Shown: positions 19,033 to 28,219 of the stretch, one piece after another | Layout: the number at the start of each line of letters is the position of its first letter | How positions within the stretch are numbered: position 1 is the stretch's first letter | Assembly: GCF_000963005.1 (NCBI RefSeq) | Contig: NZ_JZHZ01000007.1 | Span: forward strand, 2,569,038-2,633,037 | Reading direction: 5' to 3' | Length of the DNA: 64,000 bases | Origin: Xanthomonas sp. GPE 39 | GTDB taxonomy: Bacteria > Pseudomonadota > Gammaproteobacteria > Xanthomonadales > Xanthomonadaceae | Position numbers and translations under genes: made by a program | The notes under the pieces: model-generated | Told to the model about the DNA's origin: nothing | Databases searched by the model: none | The model's input: the letters and a program-made list of their open reading frames with translations, nothing else

Positions 19033-19059
19033 CGGCGCCGCAAGGCGCCGTTTCCTTTT
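19033..19059 (+). terminator. Hairpin terminator after 6S RNA
   Basis: CGGCGCC (19033-19039) pairs with GGCGCCG (19044-19050) around a GCAA tetraloop, followed by TTTCCTTTT. It lies about 17 bases after the 6S RNA 3' end and probably terminates the primary transcript. The next 260 bases, up to the start of the cyclo-ligase gene, show nothing I can name. Confidence 0.65.
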
Positions 19060-19319
19060 CTGCCGGTGCCGCGCGCCCCTACCATCGCCATCTCCAGCTC
19101 GGCACGCTCCGCATCACCGACAACGCGGCACCGCTGCGATCCCGATCTCATCTGCGGCCCGCACTGCGGCCAACCGCGCCACCGCTCCTGGCCGCCGACC
19201 GAACTGGCCGCCCTTGCTGCTGAGGCGACCAAGCACCTCACCTCAACCCAACTGCCACGCTCTAGGCAGCGTCCGCGCCGGCCAGGACAATAGGAGCGTC
19301 TTTCACTGACGGCCCAGCC

Positions 19320-19913
19320 ATGCCTGCCGACCCTCGCGAGCTCCTGCGTCAGCAACTGCGCGCGCGCCGCCGCGCGCTTCCCGCCGCGACGCGTCTCAGC
19401 GCCGCCGACGCACTGGCGCAACGCTTGCTCCAGCTACCGTTCGCACCGCAACACGGCTATGTCGCCGGCTACTGGGCGATGGACGGCGAGATCGCCCTGC
19501 ATCGCTGGCAACTGTCGCTGCCAGACACGGTGCAGTACTGCCTGCCAGTCCTGCACGGCACGACCCTGCGCTTTGCGCCGTGGCGTCCGGGGCAGCCACT
19601 GGTCGCCAACCGCTATGGCATTCCAGAACCCGATCTCGATGCGGCAGCGATGCTCGCCCCCGAACAGATGGCGCTGGTGGTGACGCCATTGGTGGGTTTC
19701 GACCACGCCGGCCACCGTCTGGGCATGGGAGGCGGCTGGTATGATCGCAGCTTCGCATTCCGCCAACAGCAACCCCATCCGCCATGGCTGGTCGGTGCCG
19801 CCTTCGACACCCAACAGGTCGCTGCATTACCGGTCGCCGCCTGGGACGTGACGCTAGACGCCGTCTGTACTGAATCCCTCACTCTCACGACCGCGCCCAC
19901 TTTGCCCGCATGA
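19320..19913 (+). CDS. ygfA: 5-formyltetrahydrofolate cyclo-ligase
   Basis: 197 residues, converting 5-formyl-THF to 5,10-methenyl-THF with ATP. The N-terminal LRQQLRARRRALP helix, the GYWAMDGEIALHRW substrate region, and the C-terminal VTPLVGFDHAGHRLGMGGGWYDR motif are typical. It follows zapA and 6S RNA as in E. coli, where the gene can be cotranscribed with 6S RNA. Its stop overlaps the start of the EVE gene (ATGA), so the two are coupled. Confidence 0.94.
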   Translation: MPADPRELLRQQLRARRRALPAATRLSAADALAQRLLQLPFAPQHGYVAGYWAMDGEIALHRWQLSLPDTVQYCLPVLHGTTLRFAPWRPGQPLVANRYGIPEPDLDAAAMLAPEQMALVVTPLVGFDHAGHRLGMGGGWYDRSFAFRQQQPHPPWLVGAAFDTQQVAALPVAAWDVTLDAVCTESLTLTTAPTLPA

Positions 19914-20380
19914 CTGCACGCACCCGCTACTGGCTGATGAAATCCGAACCGGACGCCTTCTCGATTGACGACCTGCAGCGGGTCGGGACCGAACCCTGGA
20001 ACGGCGTGCGCAACTACCAGGCGCGCAATTTCATGCGCGATAGCATGAACGTTGGCGACGGCATCCTGTTTTACCACTCCAACTGCAAGGTGCCAGGCAT
20101 CGTCGGCGTTGCCAGAGTGGCCAGCGATCCCTACCCAGACGCGACCCAGTTCGATCCTTCCTCCGACTACCACGATCCCAAAGCCACACCGGAGCAGCCG
20201 CGCTGGTATCTGGTGGACGTGGCGTTCGAGCGCAAGCTCACGCGCACGATCACCCTGGAGGAGATCAAATCGCACGCCGATGTGCTCGGCGATGGTTTCC
20301 CACTGGTCGCGCGCGGCAATCGCCTGTCGGTCTTCCCGGTCAGCGCCGCGCAGTGGGCCCTGCTGCTGTCGCTGGAGTAA
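19910..20380 (+). CDS. EVE-domain protein
   Basis: 156 residues forming one EVE domain (PUA-like), from YWLMKSEPDAFSIDDL through WNGVRNYQARNFMRDSMNVGDGILFYHS to the C-terminal LVARGNRLSVFPVS. The EVE fold binds modified bases in DNA or RNA in characterised members. The substrate of this stand-alone bacterial class (thymocyte nuclear protein 1-like) is not firmly known. It starts within the stop of the upstream gene. Confidence 0.92.
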   Translation: MTARTRYWLMKSEPDAFSIDDLQRVGTEPWNGVRNYQARNFMRDSMNVGDGILFYHSNCKVPGIVGVARVASDPYPDATQFDPSSDYHDPKATPEQPRWYLVDVAFERKLTRTITLEEIKSHADVLGDGFPLVARGNRLSVFPVSAAQWALLLSLE

Positions 20381-20442
20381 CCACCCGCACAGCACGTCCC
20401 CTGCCCCACGCCCCCCCCTAATCCCGCCCACGGAATCCCCCC

Positions 20443-21090
20443 ATGTCCGAAGCAAAACGCCTTGCCGCCGAGAAAGCCATCGAGTACGTCGAGGACGGCA
20501 TGATCGTCGGTGTCGGCACCGGCTCCACCGTCGCTTACTTCATCGATGCGCTCGGCCGCATCGGCCACCGCCTCAAGGGCGCGGTCTCCAGCTCCGAACA
20601 CAGCACCGCACGCCTGCGCCAGCACGGCATCGAGGTGCTGGAACTGAACCACACCGGCACCCTGTCGCTGTACGTGGATGGCGCCGACGAATGCGATCCG
20701 AACAAATGCCTGATTAAAGGCGGCGGCGCCGCACTGACCCGCGAAAAAATCATCGCCGAGGCGAGTGAGCGCTTTGTCTGTATCGTCGACCCCAGCAAGC
20801 AGGTGCAGACCCTGGGCGCATTCCCGCTGCCAATCGAAGTGATCCCGATGGCACGCAGCCTAGTTGCCCGTGAAATCCTCGCGCGCAGCGGCGGCCAGCC
20901 GGTCTGGCGCGATGGCGTGGTCACCGACAACGGCAACGTGATACTCGATGTGCATCACCTCTCGATCACCGACCCGCTCACGCTGGAGCGCGAGTTGAAT
21001 CAAATCCCCGGTGTGGTCTGCGTCGGCCTGTTTGCGCGCCGCCGCGCCGATGTGGTGATCGTCGGCGGCGAGCCGCCACGGGTGTTTTGA
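20443..21090 (+). CDS. rpiA: Ribose-5-phosphate isomerase A
   Basis: 215 residues, interconverting ribose 5-phosphate and ribulose 5-phosphate. Signature segments are [15 protein letters not shown] (residues ~24-38), [10 protein letters not shown], the catalytic [26 protein letters not shown] region cut here as DGADECD and [11 protein letters not shown], and the C-terminal [20 protein letters not shown]. It is complete, on the same strand as the upstream EVE gene. Confidence 0.96.
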   Translation: MSEAKRLAAEKAIEYVEDGMIVGVGTGSTVAYFIDALGRIGHRLKGAVSSSEHSTARLRQHGIEVLELNHTGTLSLYVDGADECDPNKCLIKGGGAALTREKIIAEASERFVCIVDPSKQVQTLGAFPLPIEVIPMARSLVAREILARSGGQPVWRDGVVTDNGNVILDVHHLSITDPLTLERELNQIPGVVCVGLFARRRADVVIVGGEPPRVF

Positions 21091-21221
21091 TTCGGGATTC
21101 GGCGATGTTTTCCGGTGCCGCATCGTGCTCGACCGATTCGGCCATCGGATCGTCTCCATCGGTGACCATCGCGATGTGGTTGTCGGCGCGGTTTACGCCG
21201 CGACGCTTTGCATGCCTTGCC

Positions 21222-21254
21222 GCTCGCGCATCGCGAGCAAGATCACTCCTACAG
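21222..21254 (-). repeat. REP-like palindromic element
   Basis: On the minus strand GTAGGAGTGATCTTGCTCGCG leads into a perfect hairpin GCTCGCG-ATG-CGCGAGC (21222-21238). A GTAGGAG head followed by a GC hairpin is the layout of REP elements mobilised by RAYT transposases in Pseudomonas and xanthomonads. It sits in the 283-base gap between rpiA and the DUF192 gene. No RAYT gene is in this window. Confidence 0.6.
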
Positions 21255-21373
21255 AAACAAAAGTGTCCGCAGCCGCAGCACAAGCGCCACGCAAGGAATT
21301 CCGTCAGAGGCTTGACTCCCCGCGCACGATGCAACAAGGTGCGCGCTCTCCTTCTCGCATTTATTGCAACGCC

Positions 21374-21823
21374 ATGTCCCTGTCCCGAGCCCTTAGCGTT
21401 CTTTTCCTTGTTGCACTGAGCAGCTGTGCCAGCGCTGGCGATCACTGGGTGGAACTGGGCGGACACCGCTATCAGGTCGAGTTGGCGCAGGACGACGCTA
21501 CACGCGCACGCGGGCTGATGTTTCGTGACAAGTTGGAGGCCGACCACGGCATGCTGTTCATCCACGAACACGAAGAACCCCAAGCCTACTGGATGAAAAA
21601 CACCAAGATCCCGCTGGACATCCTCTACTTCGACACCCAGCGCAAGCTGGTGGCGCAGCAGCGCAATGTGCCACCGTGCTCGGCGGGTAACGGCTGCCCA
21701 CCGTATCCGAGCAATGCGCCGGCGCGCTACGTGCTCGAACTGAACGCCGGTCAGGCCGAGCAACTCAAATTGCAAAACGGTGCCGAACTGCACTTCGACC
21801 CGAGCATTCCGCAGGCCCATTGA
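21374..21823 (+). CDS. DUF192-family lipoprotein
   Basis: 149 residues from the ATG at 21374. A signal sequence (MSLSRALSVLFLVAL) ends in a lipobox-like LSSC (residues 15-18), so it is probably a lipoprotein. The DUF192 core follows: QDDATRARGLMFRD, DHGMLFIHEHEEPQAYWMKN, IPLDILYFD and the LELNAGQAEQLKLQNG end. Start uncertain: no strong ribosome site is visible. The function of the family is not established. Confidence 0.85.
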   Translation: MSLSRALSVLFLVALSSCASAGDHWVELGGHRYQVELAQDDATRARGLMFRDKLEADHGMLFIHEHEEPQAYWMKNTKIPLDILYFDTQRKLVAQQRNVPPCSAGNGCPPYPSNAPARYVLELNAGQAEQLKLQNGAELHFDPSIPQAH

Positions 21824-21918
21824 CTCCACAGCGGGCCGCCATCACGGCGCTGAATCCGACATCGCTGTCAGGAAATGCCGGACTTGATCGGGCCACGTTT
21901 TGCCGCCAGTCTTCGATC

Positions 21919-22764
21919 ATGGCCGACGCACTGACATTGCCAAGCTGGAACACCCTGTCCACCCTGGACGACGATGCGCTGCCATTGCTGGCAACCGCAC
22001 TGCTGATCGCACGCGACGAATATCCGGAACTGGATGCGGCCCACTACGACACGCTGGCGCAAAACCATGCCGACCATCTGCGGCACGAGGTCGCGCTGAT
22101 CGAACCATGGCCGCTGAAAATGGCGGCGATCAATCGCCATCTGTTCGAAGAGCTTGGCTATAGCGGCAATCACGACGAATACTACGACCCGCGCAACAGT
22201 TACATGAACCAGGTGTTCGAGCGCCGCCTGGGCAACCCGATCTCGCTGGCGCTGGTGCAGATGGAAGTGGCCCGGCGCCTGGGCATCCCGCTGGATGGCG
22301 TGTCCTTCCCTGGACATTTCCTGGTCCGCTTGCCGGTGGACGATGGTCTGCTGGTCATGGACCCGTTTAACGGCGGCCGCCCACTGGCGGTGGAAGAACT
22401 CCGCGAACGCGTGCGACCACACCTGGGCGGGGAAAACCCGGACGACCGGGCGCTACTGCAGATACTGAATCCGGCTCCGCACCGCGCGATCCTCACCCGG
22501 GTGCTGCGCAACCTTCACGGCGTCTATGCCGAACGCAAGGAATGGGACCGTGCCGCACGCAGCGCCGACCGGGTACTCAAGCTGATGCCCGACCAATCGG
22601 ACGCCCTGCGTGATCGGGGCCTGGCCTATCTGCAACTGGACTATGTGCTCGGCGCCCGCCACGACCTGAGCCGCTATCTGCAGCTAAATCCGGAAGCGCA
22701 CGACGCCTTGACGATCCGCGAATACCTGGTGGAACTCAGCGCACGCGCACAACGGATGCATTGA
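21919..22764 (+). CDS. SirB1-family transglutaminase-like/TPR protein
   Basis: 281 residues from the ATG at 21919 (MADALTLPSWN). The N-terminal transglutaminase-like region has YYDPRNSYMNQVFERRLGNP, SLALVQMEVARRLGIPLDGV and SFPGHFLVR, typical of SirB1. The C-terminal ~90 residues are TPR-like (YAERKEWDRAARSADRVLKL, LDYVLGARHDLSRYLQLNP). The family has no proven enzymatic role; the original Salmonella name came from a regulator screen. Confidence 0.88.
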   Translation: MADALTLPSWNTLSTLDDDALPLLATALLIARDEYPELDAAHYDTLAQNHADHLRHEVALIEPWPLKMAAINRHLFEELGYSGNHDEYYDPRNSYMNQVFERRLGNPISLALVQMEVARRLGIPLDGVSFPGHFLVRLPVDDGLLVMDPFNGGRPLAVEELRERVRPHLGGENPDDRALLQILNPAPHRAILTRVLRNLHGVYAERKEWDRAARSADRVLKLMPDQSDALRDRGLAYLQLDYVLGARHDLSRYLQLNPEAHDALTIREYLVELSARAQRMH

Positions 22765-22994
22765 GGCGCGATGGATTGACCTACACCGCTGGGTCACTGC
22801 AATCGAGCCATGGCTTAAAAAGGGTTGCCCGGTCGAGAAATAGCTACCCAGCGCTGCAGGCATCCGGGCGCTGCGCGATTGCAGGGAAGGCAACAGTGAC
22901 AGCCTAGCGAAGAGTGAAGCCGCGCAGCAAAAACCGCGCGAGCGACATCTCAACGAAGCCGCGCACCGGCGGAAAACATCCAATCCCCACCAAA

Positions 22995-23186
22995 TTACTC
23001 AATCGTCACCATCTCGAAATCGTCCTTGGTGACGCCGCAATCGGGGCAGGTCCAGGTGTCGGGCACATCTTCCCAGCGAGTCCCCGGCGCGATGCCTTCC
23101 TCCGGCAAACCGTCGGCTTCGTTGTAAATGAAGCCGCAGACGACGCACATCCAGGCGCGGTAGATGGTGGTAGTGGTATCGCTCAT
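22995..23186 (-). CDS. Rubredoxin
   Basis: 63 residues. Two CxxC(G) iron ligands are present: CVVCGFIY (14-21) and [12 protein letters not shown] (46-57), with the conserved [17 protein letters not shown] between. It is a small one-iron electron carrier, in xanthomonads often a partner of an alkane hydroxylase or rubredoxin reductase, neither of which is nearby. It is divergent from thiE. The 230 bases downstream of it, before the SirB1 gene end, hold nothing I can identify. Confidence 0.95.
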   Translation of the reverse strand: MSDTTTTIYRAWMCVVCGFIYNEADGLPEEGIAPGTRWEDVPDTWTCPDCGVTKDDFEMVTIE

Positions 23187-23263
23187 TGGATAATCGCAGG
23201 TCTACGGCAGGGGAAAGCGCCATTGTCCCATCGCCGCCGACGTATCGAAAGGCTTGCACCTGC

Positions 23264-23887
23264 ATGAGCACATCCACCACGCCTCGCGGCGTGTACCTCA
23301 TTACCCCGGACGAGACCGATGGCACACGCCTGCTGGAACGGGTGGCACCATTGCTGGAACAGGGCGTGACCTGGCTGCAATACCGCAACAAGCGCGCCGA
23401 TGCGGCGCAGCGTCTGGCCCAGGCCAGCGCGTTACAGGCCATGTGCCTGCGGGCCGGGGTGCCATTGATCATCAACGACGAGGTGATGCTGGCACAGACA
23501 GTCGGCGCCGCTGGCGTGCATCTGGGCGAGGACGACGGCGACCTGGGACGCGCCCGCGCCATGCTCGGACCACACGCGCTGATCGGCGCGTCTTGCTACG
23601 ACGACCTACAGCGCGCCCACGCCGCCGCCGCAGCAGGCGCCAGCTATGTCGCGTTCGGCGCGTTCTTTCCCAGCCGCAGCAAGGTCGCCACACGCCGCGC
23701 CGATCCTGGCCTGCTGCGCGACGCCGCATCGCTGCGACTGCCACGCGTGGCGATCGGCGGCCTGACCCCCCACAACGCCCGGCCCATCGTCGACGCCGGC
23801 GCCGATCTGCTGGCGGTCATCAGTGGCGTGTTCGATGCCGCCGATCCGCAGGCCGCACTGGCGGCCTATCGCGCCTGTTTCGCCTGA
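23264..23887 (+). CDS. thiE: Thiamine-phosphate synthase
   Basis: 207 residues from the ATG at 23264 ([17 protein letters not shown]). It joins HMP pyrophosphate and THZ phosphate to thiamine phosphate. Conserved parts are [37 protein letters not shown] written here in two parts ([10 protein letters not shown] and [10 protein letters not shown]), [24 protein letters not shown] and [11 protein letters not shown]. There is no riboswitch visible upstream, unlike thiC at 39 kb. Confidence 0.94.
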   Translation: MSTSTTPRGVYLITPDETDGTRLLERVAPLLEQGVTWLQYRNKRADAAQRLAQASALQAMCLRAGVPLIINDEVMLAQTVGAAGVHLGEDDGDLGRARAMLGPHALIGASCYDDLQRAHAAAAAGASYVAFGAFFPSRSKVATRRADPGLLRDAASLRLPRVAIGGLTPHNARPIVDAGADLLAVISGVFDAADPQAALAAYRACFA

Positions 23888-24089
23888 TGCGCTGGCGGGG
23901 CCGGCATGGTGTCTACGCGCAGGCTCCATGCCCCGACTCACCCCCGATATCCACGCCACGTCCGCCGCCTACATGGCATGAGAACAGCACGTCCGCCACC
24001 AATGCGCATGGCGACTCACCACCACAGCCGCGACAATCACCGCACATGCGCCATGCGCACGCCCGCTCAGCCCGCCGAGGATGTCCCCC

Positions 24090-25400
24090 ATGCAGCACAC
24101 CCGCTCACACGCCCTGTTCGCACAAGCGCAATCGCTGATCCCCGGCGGAGTCAATTCGCCGGTGCGCGCCTTCAAATCGGTCGGCGGCGAACCGTTCTTC
24201 GTGCAGCGCGCCGACGGCCCATATCTGTACGACGTGGACGGTCACCGTTACATCGACTACGTCGGCTCGTGGGGGCCGATGATCGCCGGCCACAACCACC
24301 CGGCGGTGCGCGAGGCGGTGCAGCGCGCAATTGCCGACGGGCTATCGTTCGGCGCGCCATGCCCGGCCGAGGTGACGATGGCGCAGACCATCACCCGGCT
24401 GGTGCCTTCGTGCGAGATGGTGCGCATGGTCAACTCCGGCACCGAAGCCACGCTATCGGCCGTGCGTCTGGCGCGCGGCGCGACCGGGCGCAGCCGCATC
24501 GTCAAATTCGAAGGCTGCTATCACGGCCACGGCGATTCGTTTCTGGTCAAGGCCGGCAGCGGCATGCTGACTCTGGGCGTGCCGACCTCCCCTGGCGTGC
24601 CGGCAGCGCTGAGCGAACTCACCGCCACACTGGCCTACAACGACGTCGAGGGCGCTAACGCGCTGTTCGCGCAGATGGGCGATGAGATCGCCGCCGTCAT
24701 CATCGAGCCGGTGGTCGGCAACGCCAACTGCATCCCGCCGCGCGCCGGCTACCTGCAGCATCTGCGCGCACTGTGCACCCAGCATGGCGCATTGCTGATT
24801 TTCGACGAAGTGATGACCGGCTTCCGCGTCGCCCTCGGCGGCGCGCAGGCGCACTATGGCGTGGTGCCGGACCTGACCACCTTCGGCAAGATCATCGGCG
24901 GTGGCATGCCCGTGGGCGCCTATGGCGGACGCGCCGCGCTGATGCGACAAATCGCGCCATCTGGCCCGATCTATCAGGCCGGTACGCTGAGCGGCAATCC
25001 GGCGGCAATGGCCGCCGGCCTGGCACTGCTGGAGTTGATCCAGGCACCGGGCTTCCACCAACGTCTGGAGGCGAGCACCACGGCGTTGTGCGCTGGGCTC
25101 GAACAAGCCGCCGCCGCCGCTGGCGTGGCCGTCACCACCAATCAAGTCGGTGGGATGTTCGGCCTGTTCTTCACCAGCGAGAAGGTGGAGACCTACGCAC
25201 AGGCCACCGCCTGCGACACCGCCGCGTTCAACCGCTTCTTCCACGCGATGCTCGCACGCGGTGTGTTCCTGGCGCCTTCGGCATACGAAGCCGGATTCGT
25301 CTCCAGCGCCCACGACGACGCCGTATTGGCGGCGACGCTGCAAGCAGCACGCGAGGCGTTTGCGGAGGTCGCTGCGGCTGACCAAGCCCGAAGCGAATAA
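24090..25400 (+). CDS. hemL: Glutamate-1-semialdehyde 2,1-aminomutase
   Basis: 436 residues; I chose the ATG at 24090 because GAGG lies nine bases before it (an in-frame ATG at 24081 is too close). PLP-dependent class III aminotransferase fold converting GSA to 5-aminolevulinate, the C5 route to haem. Motifs include [20 protein letters not shown], the [18 protein letters not shown] region, FDEVMTGFR and the PLP lysine in [18 protein letters not shown]. It ends four bases before the end of argD, which is convergent. Confidence 0.95.
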   Translation: MQHTRSHALFAQAQSLIPGGVNSPVRAFKSVGGEPFFVQRADGPYLYDVDGHRYIDYVGSWGPMIAGHNHPAVREAVQRAIADGLSFGAPCPAEVTMAQTITRLVPSCEMVRMVNSGTEATLSAVRLARGATGRSRIVKFEGCYHGHGDSFLVKAGSGMLTLGVPTSPGVPAALSELTATLAYNDVEGANALFAQMGDEIAAVIIEPVVGNANCIPPRAGYLQHLRALCTQHGALLIFDEVMTGFRVALGGAQAHYGVVPDLTTFGKIIGGGMPVGAYGGRAALMRQIAPSGPIYQAGTLSGNPAAMAAGLALLELIQAPGFHQRLEASTTALCAGLEQAAAAAGVAVTTNQVGGMFGLFFTSEKVETYAQATACDTAAFNRFFHAMLARGVFLAPSAYEAGFVSSAHDDAVLAATLQAAREAFAEVAAADQARSE

Positions 25401-25403
25401 CGC

Positions 25404-26636
25404 TCAGCGCGTGGCGAGGTAATCGTGCAAAGCGCCGCGCAGACGCGTCAGGCCGGCGCTCAGTTCGGCATCGCTGAGGTTCAACGCCGGCACGAAGCGC
25501 AACACATCCGGACCGGCTTGCAGGATCAGCACGCCATGCGCGGCGGCATGATCGAGGATCGCGCCCGCCTGACCCGCATGCACCGAGGTCAGCACCGCGC
25601 CCAGCATCAGGCCACGGCCGCGCACCTGGGAAAACAGCGCGAAATCGTCGTTGAGCGCAGCCAATCCCTCACGCAACGCCGCCGACTGCTTGACCACATT
25701 GGCCGCGATCGACGCCGATGCCAGCTTGCGCAGCGCCACCCGCGCCACTGCGGCCGCCAACGGATTACCGCCAAACGTGGTGCCATGCGCGCCGAACTGC
25801 ATGGCCTCGGCCACCTTTGGCCCGGCCAGCATCGCCCCAATCGGGAAGCCACCGCCCAGCGCCTTGGCTAAGGTCACGATGTCCGGCACCACCTCGTCTT
25901 GCCAATGCGCGAACAAGGTGCCGGTGCGGCCCATGCCACATTGGATTTCGTCCAGAACCAGCAAAGCGTCATGACGATCGCACAGCGCACGCACCTGTGC
26001 CAGGAAACCTGGCGCGGCTGGCATCACCCCGCCCTCGCCCTGCACCGGCTCCAGCATGACCGCAGCCACATCGCCGGTGGCCATCGCCGTTTCCAATTGC
26101 GCGATATCGTTGAAGTCGACGTAACGGAAGCCGCCAGGCAACGGTTCGTAGCCTTCCTGATATTTAGGCTGCGCGGTCGCGGTGACCGCCGCCAGCGTCC
26201 GGCCGTGAAAGCTGCCGCGAAAGGTCACGATGACCCGCTGCTGCGGCGCGCGCCCCTGGTTGGCGGCACACTTGCGCACCAGCTTGATCGCCGCCTCATT
26301 GGCCTCGGCGCCGGAATTGCACAGGTACACCTTGTGTGCGAACCGCGATGACTCAACCAACTCCTCGGCCAGACGCAACGGTGGCTCACTGTAGAACACA
26401 TTGCTGGTGTGCCACAGCTTGCCCGCCTGCTCCAGCAGCGCCGCATGCAGATCCGGATCGTTGTGACCGAGCCCGCACACGGCAATGCCGGCGGCCAGAT
26501 CGATGTAGTCGCGCCCCTCGCTATCCCACAAGATGGAGCCCTGGCCACGCTCCAGCACCAAGTGGCGCTGGCGATAGATCGGCAGGCAATAGCGCTGGGC
26601 GAGGGCGATCAGCTGCGCGGCGGCAGAAGCGGTCAT
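25404..26636 (-). CDS. argD: Acetylornithine aminotransferase
   Basis: 410 residues from the ATG at 26636, PLP class III aminotransferase. Features: CLPIYRQRHLVLERGQGS at the N-terminus, FYSEPPLRLAEELVESS, CNSGAEANEAAIKLVRK, the FRGSFHGRTLAAVTAT loop, DEIQCGMGRTGTLFA and the PLP lysine in TLAKALGGGFPIGAM. ArgD also can act in lysine synthesis (DapC). In this region there are no other arginine genes. Confidence 0.92.
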   Translation of the reverse strand: MTASAAAQLIALAQRYCLPIYRQRHLVLERGQGSILWDSEGRDYIDLAAGIAVCGLGHNDPDLHAALLEQAGKLWHTSNVFYSEPPLRLAEELVESSRFAHKVYLCNSGAEANEAAIKLVRKCAANQGRAPQQRVIVTFRGSFHGRTLAAVTATAQPKYQEGYEPLPGGFRYVDFNDIAQLETAMATGDVAAVMLEPVQGEGGVMPAAPGFLAQVRALCDRHDALLVLDEIQCGMGRTGTLFAHWQDEVVPDIVTLAKALGGGFPIGAMLAGPKVAEAMQFGAHGTTFGGNPLAAAVARVALRKLASASIAANVVKQSAALREGLAALNDDFALFSQVRGRGLMLGAVLTSVHAGQAGAILDHAAAHGVLILQAGPDVLRFVPALNLSDAELSAGLTRLRGALHDYLATR

Positions 26637-26723
26637 CGAAGCAATCCAGCAGGGAAAAGCCAATTATAAAGAAAAGACCACCGCGACCGCCTGCGTTCAG
26701 CGCTGTGCAAGACGCAAAGCGGT

Positions 26724-27146
26724 TCACCATACCCCGGTGTTGGGCATCGACGCCCACGGCTCGGCCGGAGCCAGTGCCTCGCCCTTTTGCAGCAGCTCGA
26801 TCGAGATCAGGTCGGGGCTGCGCACAAAGGCCATGCGTCCGTCGCGCGGCGGACGATTGATGGTCACGCCCTGCGCCTGCAGGTGCGCACAGATGGCGTA
26901 GATGTCATCGACCTCAAACGCCAGATGACCGAAATTACGCGCGCTACCGTAGTCCTCGTCCGAGCCCCAGTTGTAGGTCAGCTCGACTTCGGCATCGGGG
27001 TTTTCCGGCGCGCCGAAATACACCAGGGTGAACTTACCCGCCGCGTTCTCGATGCGACGGGTCTCGTACAGGCCCAGGCCTTTGGTAAAGAACGCGCTGG
27101 TCTTTTCCAGATCGTGGACGCGGATCATGGCATGCAGGTATTTCAT
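26724..27146 (-). CDS. gloA: Lactoylglutathione lyase (glyoxalase I)
   Basis: 140 residues, VOC superfamily, with CTGGAG seven bases before the ATG. Metal and substrate residues match bacterial Ni-type GloA: His in [15 protein letters not shown], Glu in [13 protein letters not shown], His in [16 protein letters not shown] and Glu in [11 protein letters not shown]. Converts the hemithioacetal of methylglyoxal and glutathione to S-lactoylglutathione. argD follows 87 bases downstream on the same strand. Confidence 0.95.
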   Translation of the reverse strand: MKYLHAMIRVHDLEKTSAFFTKGLGLYETRRIENAAGKFTLVYFGAPENPDAEVELTYNWGSDEDYGSARNFGHLAFEVDDIYAICAHLQAQGVTINRPPRDGRMAFVRSPDLISIELLQKGEALAPAEPWASMPNTGVW

Positions 27147-27514
27147 CGCGACACTCCAGTGAATGGGGAAAACGGCTGAGCGCCTGCGTACTCGCCACGC
27201 AGCAGCGCTACCCTACGCCGATGTACAGGGTAGCGCCGACATCGAGCAAGCAGGTCGATGCCGGCGCGGCTTGCCACCGGAACAACCGATGCTGCCGCAA
27301 CGACGGCAAGCGCCAGCGGCGCCCCTGTGTGCCGCTTCGACCGGCACGGCGGCGGGGTAGATGGCGCTCGCACTCATACGCGTGGAAGCAACACTTCGCA
27401 CGCTTTTAGAAGCACAAGCTGATGCAGATGCCCAACGGAGGAGGCAACGATGCAACCGACGCCGCGCCTGTCCTGCATCGCCAGCAATGCGCGAGACGCA
27501 TCGCCCGCAACGAC
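27147..27514. other. Intergenic region between gloA and the kinase-like gene
   Basis: 368 bases. I see no convincing gene, RNA or repeat here. Several short frames cross it on both strands, but none has a ribosome site and xanthomonad-like third-position bias. It should carry the gloA promoter on the minus strand. Confidence 0.5.
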
Positions 27515-28171
27515 TCACGGTTTCGGCCCCTGGCCTTCGTTGTCCTCCCAGTGCAGCACGCGCCGGGTCACGAAACGGTACACCCGCTTGCCACTGGCAA
27601 ACCACAGCGTGCGCACCCAGGAATGGCGCTTGAGCAGACGCCGTTCCACTGGCGTCAGCGCATGCGCGCAATACATGCGCTTGTGCTTGAGCAGATGGCG
27701 CAGATCCTCGCGTGCCAGCAAGCGCATCCAGCGCGAACGTGGCGCCCCACGCACCGCCAGTTGGAAATCGATCAACGCCGGACGACCGTCTTCCAGCACC
27801 AGCCAATTCGCTTCCTTGGCCAGGTCGTTGTGCGCCACCCCGCGCCGGTGTACTTGCTGCAACAGACGCCGGGCATTGCGGAAATACGCCAGGTCCCCGC
27901 GCGGCGGCCGCTGGTACATCGCCGCGCCGGCCAGATAGCTGCGGTCCAGGAAGGTGCCGTCCCAACCGCGCAATTGCGGAGTGGCCGCCATGCCCGCTAA
28001 CTGCAGCAATGCGCAGGCTTCGCGCCGCGCCAACCACCATGCCGGCAGGCGCAACCACCACGGCGAGGCGCTCAGATCGCGGCGCACGAAGCGCGCATCG
28101 CCTTCGCCCAGCAACAGGATGCGCCCGAAGCTGTCGGACTTGAGGATCTGAACGGAATCGGCTGAAGGCAT
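27515..28171 (-). CDS. RIO/ABC1-like serine/threonine protein kinase homologue
   Basis: 218 residues. The catalytic-loop motif HNDLAKEANWLV (residues ~115-126) has His, Asp and Asn in kinase spacing, and LIDFQLA (~135-141) sits at the DFG position with Gln instead of Gly. The N-terminal half is short and the glycine-rich loop is weak (LLGEGDARFV). This fits the small lipopolysaccharide/RIO-type kinase-like proteins common in xanthomonads. Its target is unknown. It is divergent, with a 48-base gap, from the DedA/PAP2 gene, so a shared membrane-lipid or envelope function is conceivable. Confidence 0.75.
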   Translation of the reverse strand: MPSADSVQILKSDSFGRILLLGEGDARFVRRDLSASPWWLRLPAWWLARREACALLQLAGMAATPQLRGWDGTFLDRSYLAGAAMYQRPPRGDLAYFRNARRLLQQVHRRGVAHNDLAKEANWLVLEDGRPALIDFQLAVRGAPRSRWMRLLAREDLRHLLKHKRMYCAHALTPVERRLLKRHSWVRTLWFASGKRVYRFVTRRVLHWEDNEGQGPKP

Positions 28172-28219
28172 CGTCCCAGTTTACGCGGAACACTATCCAG
28201 ACCCGCCTATACTTCGCGG

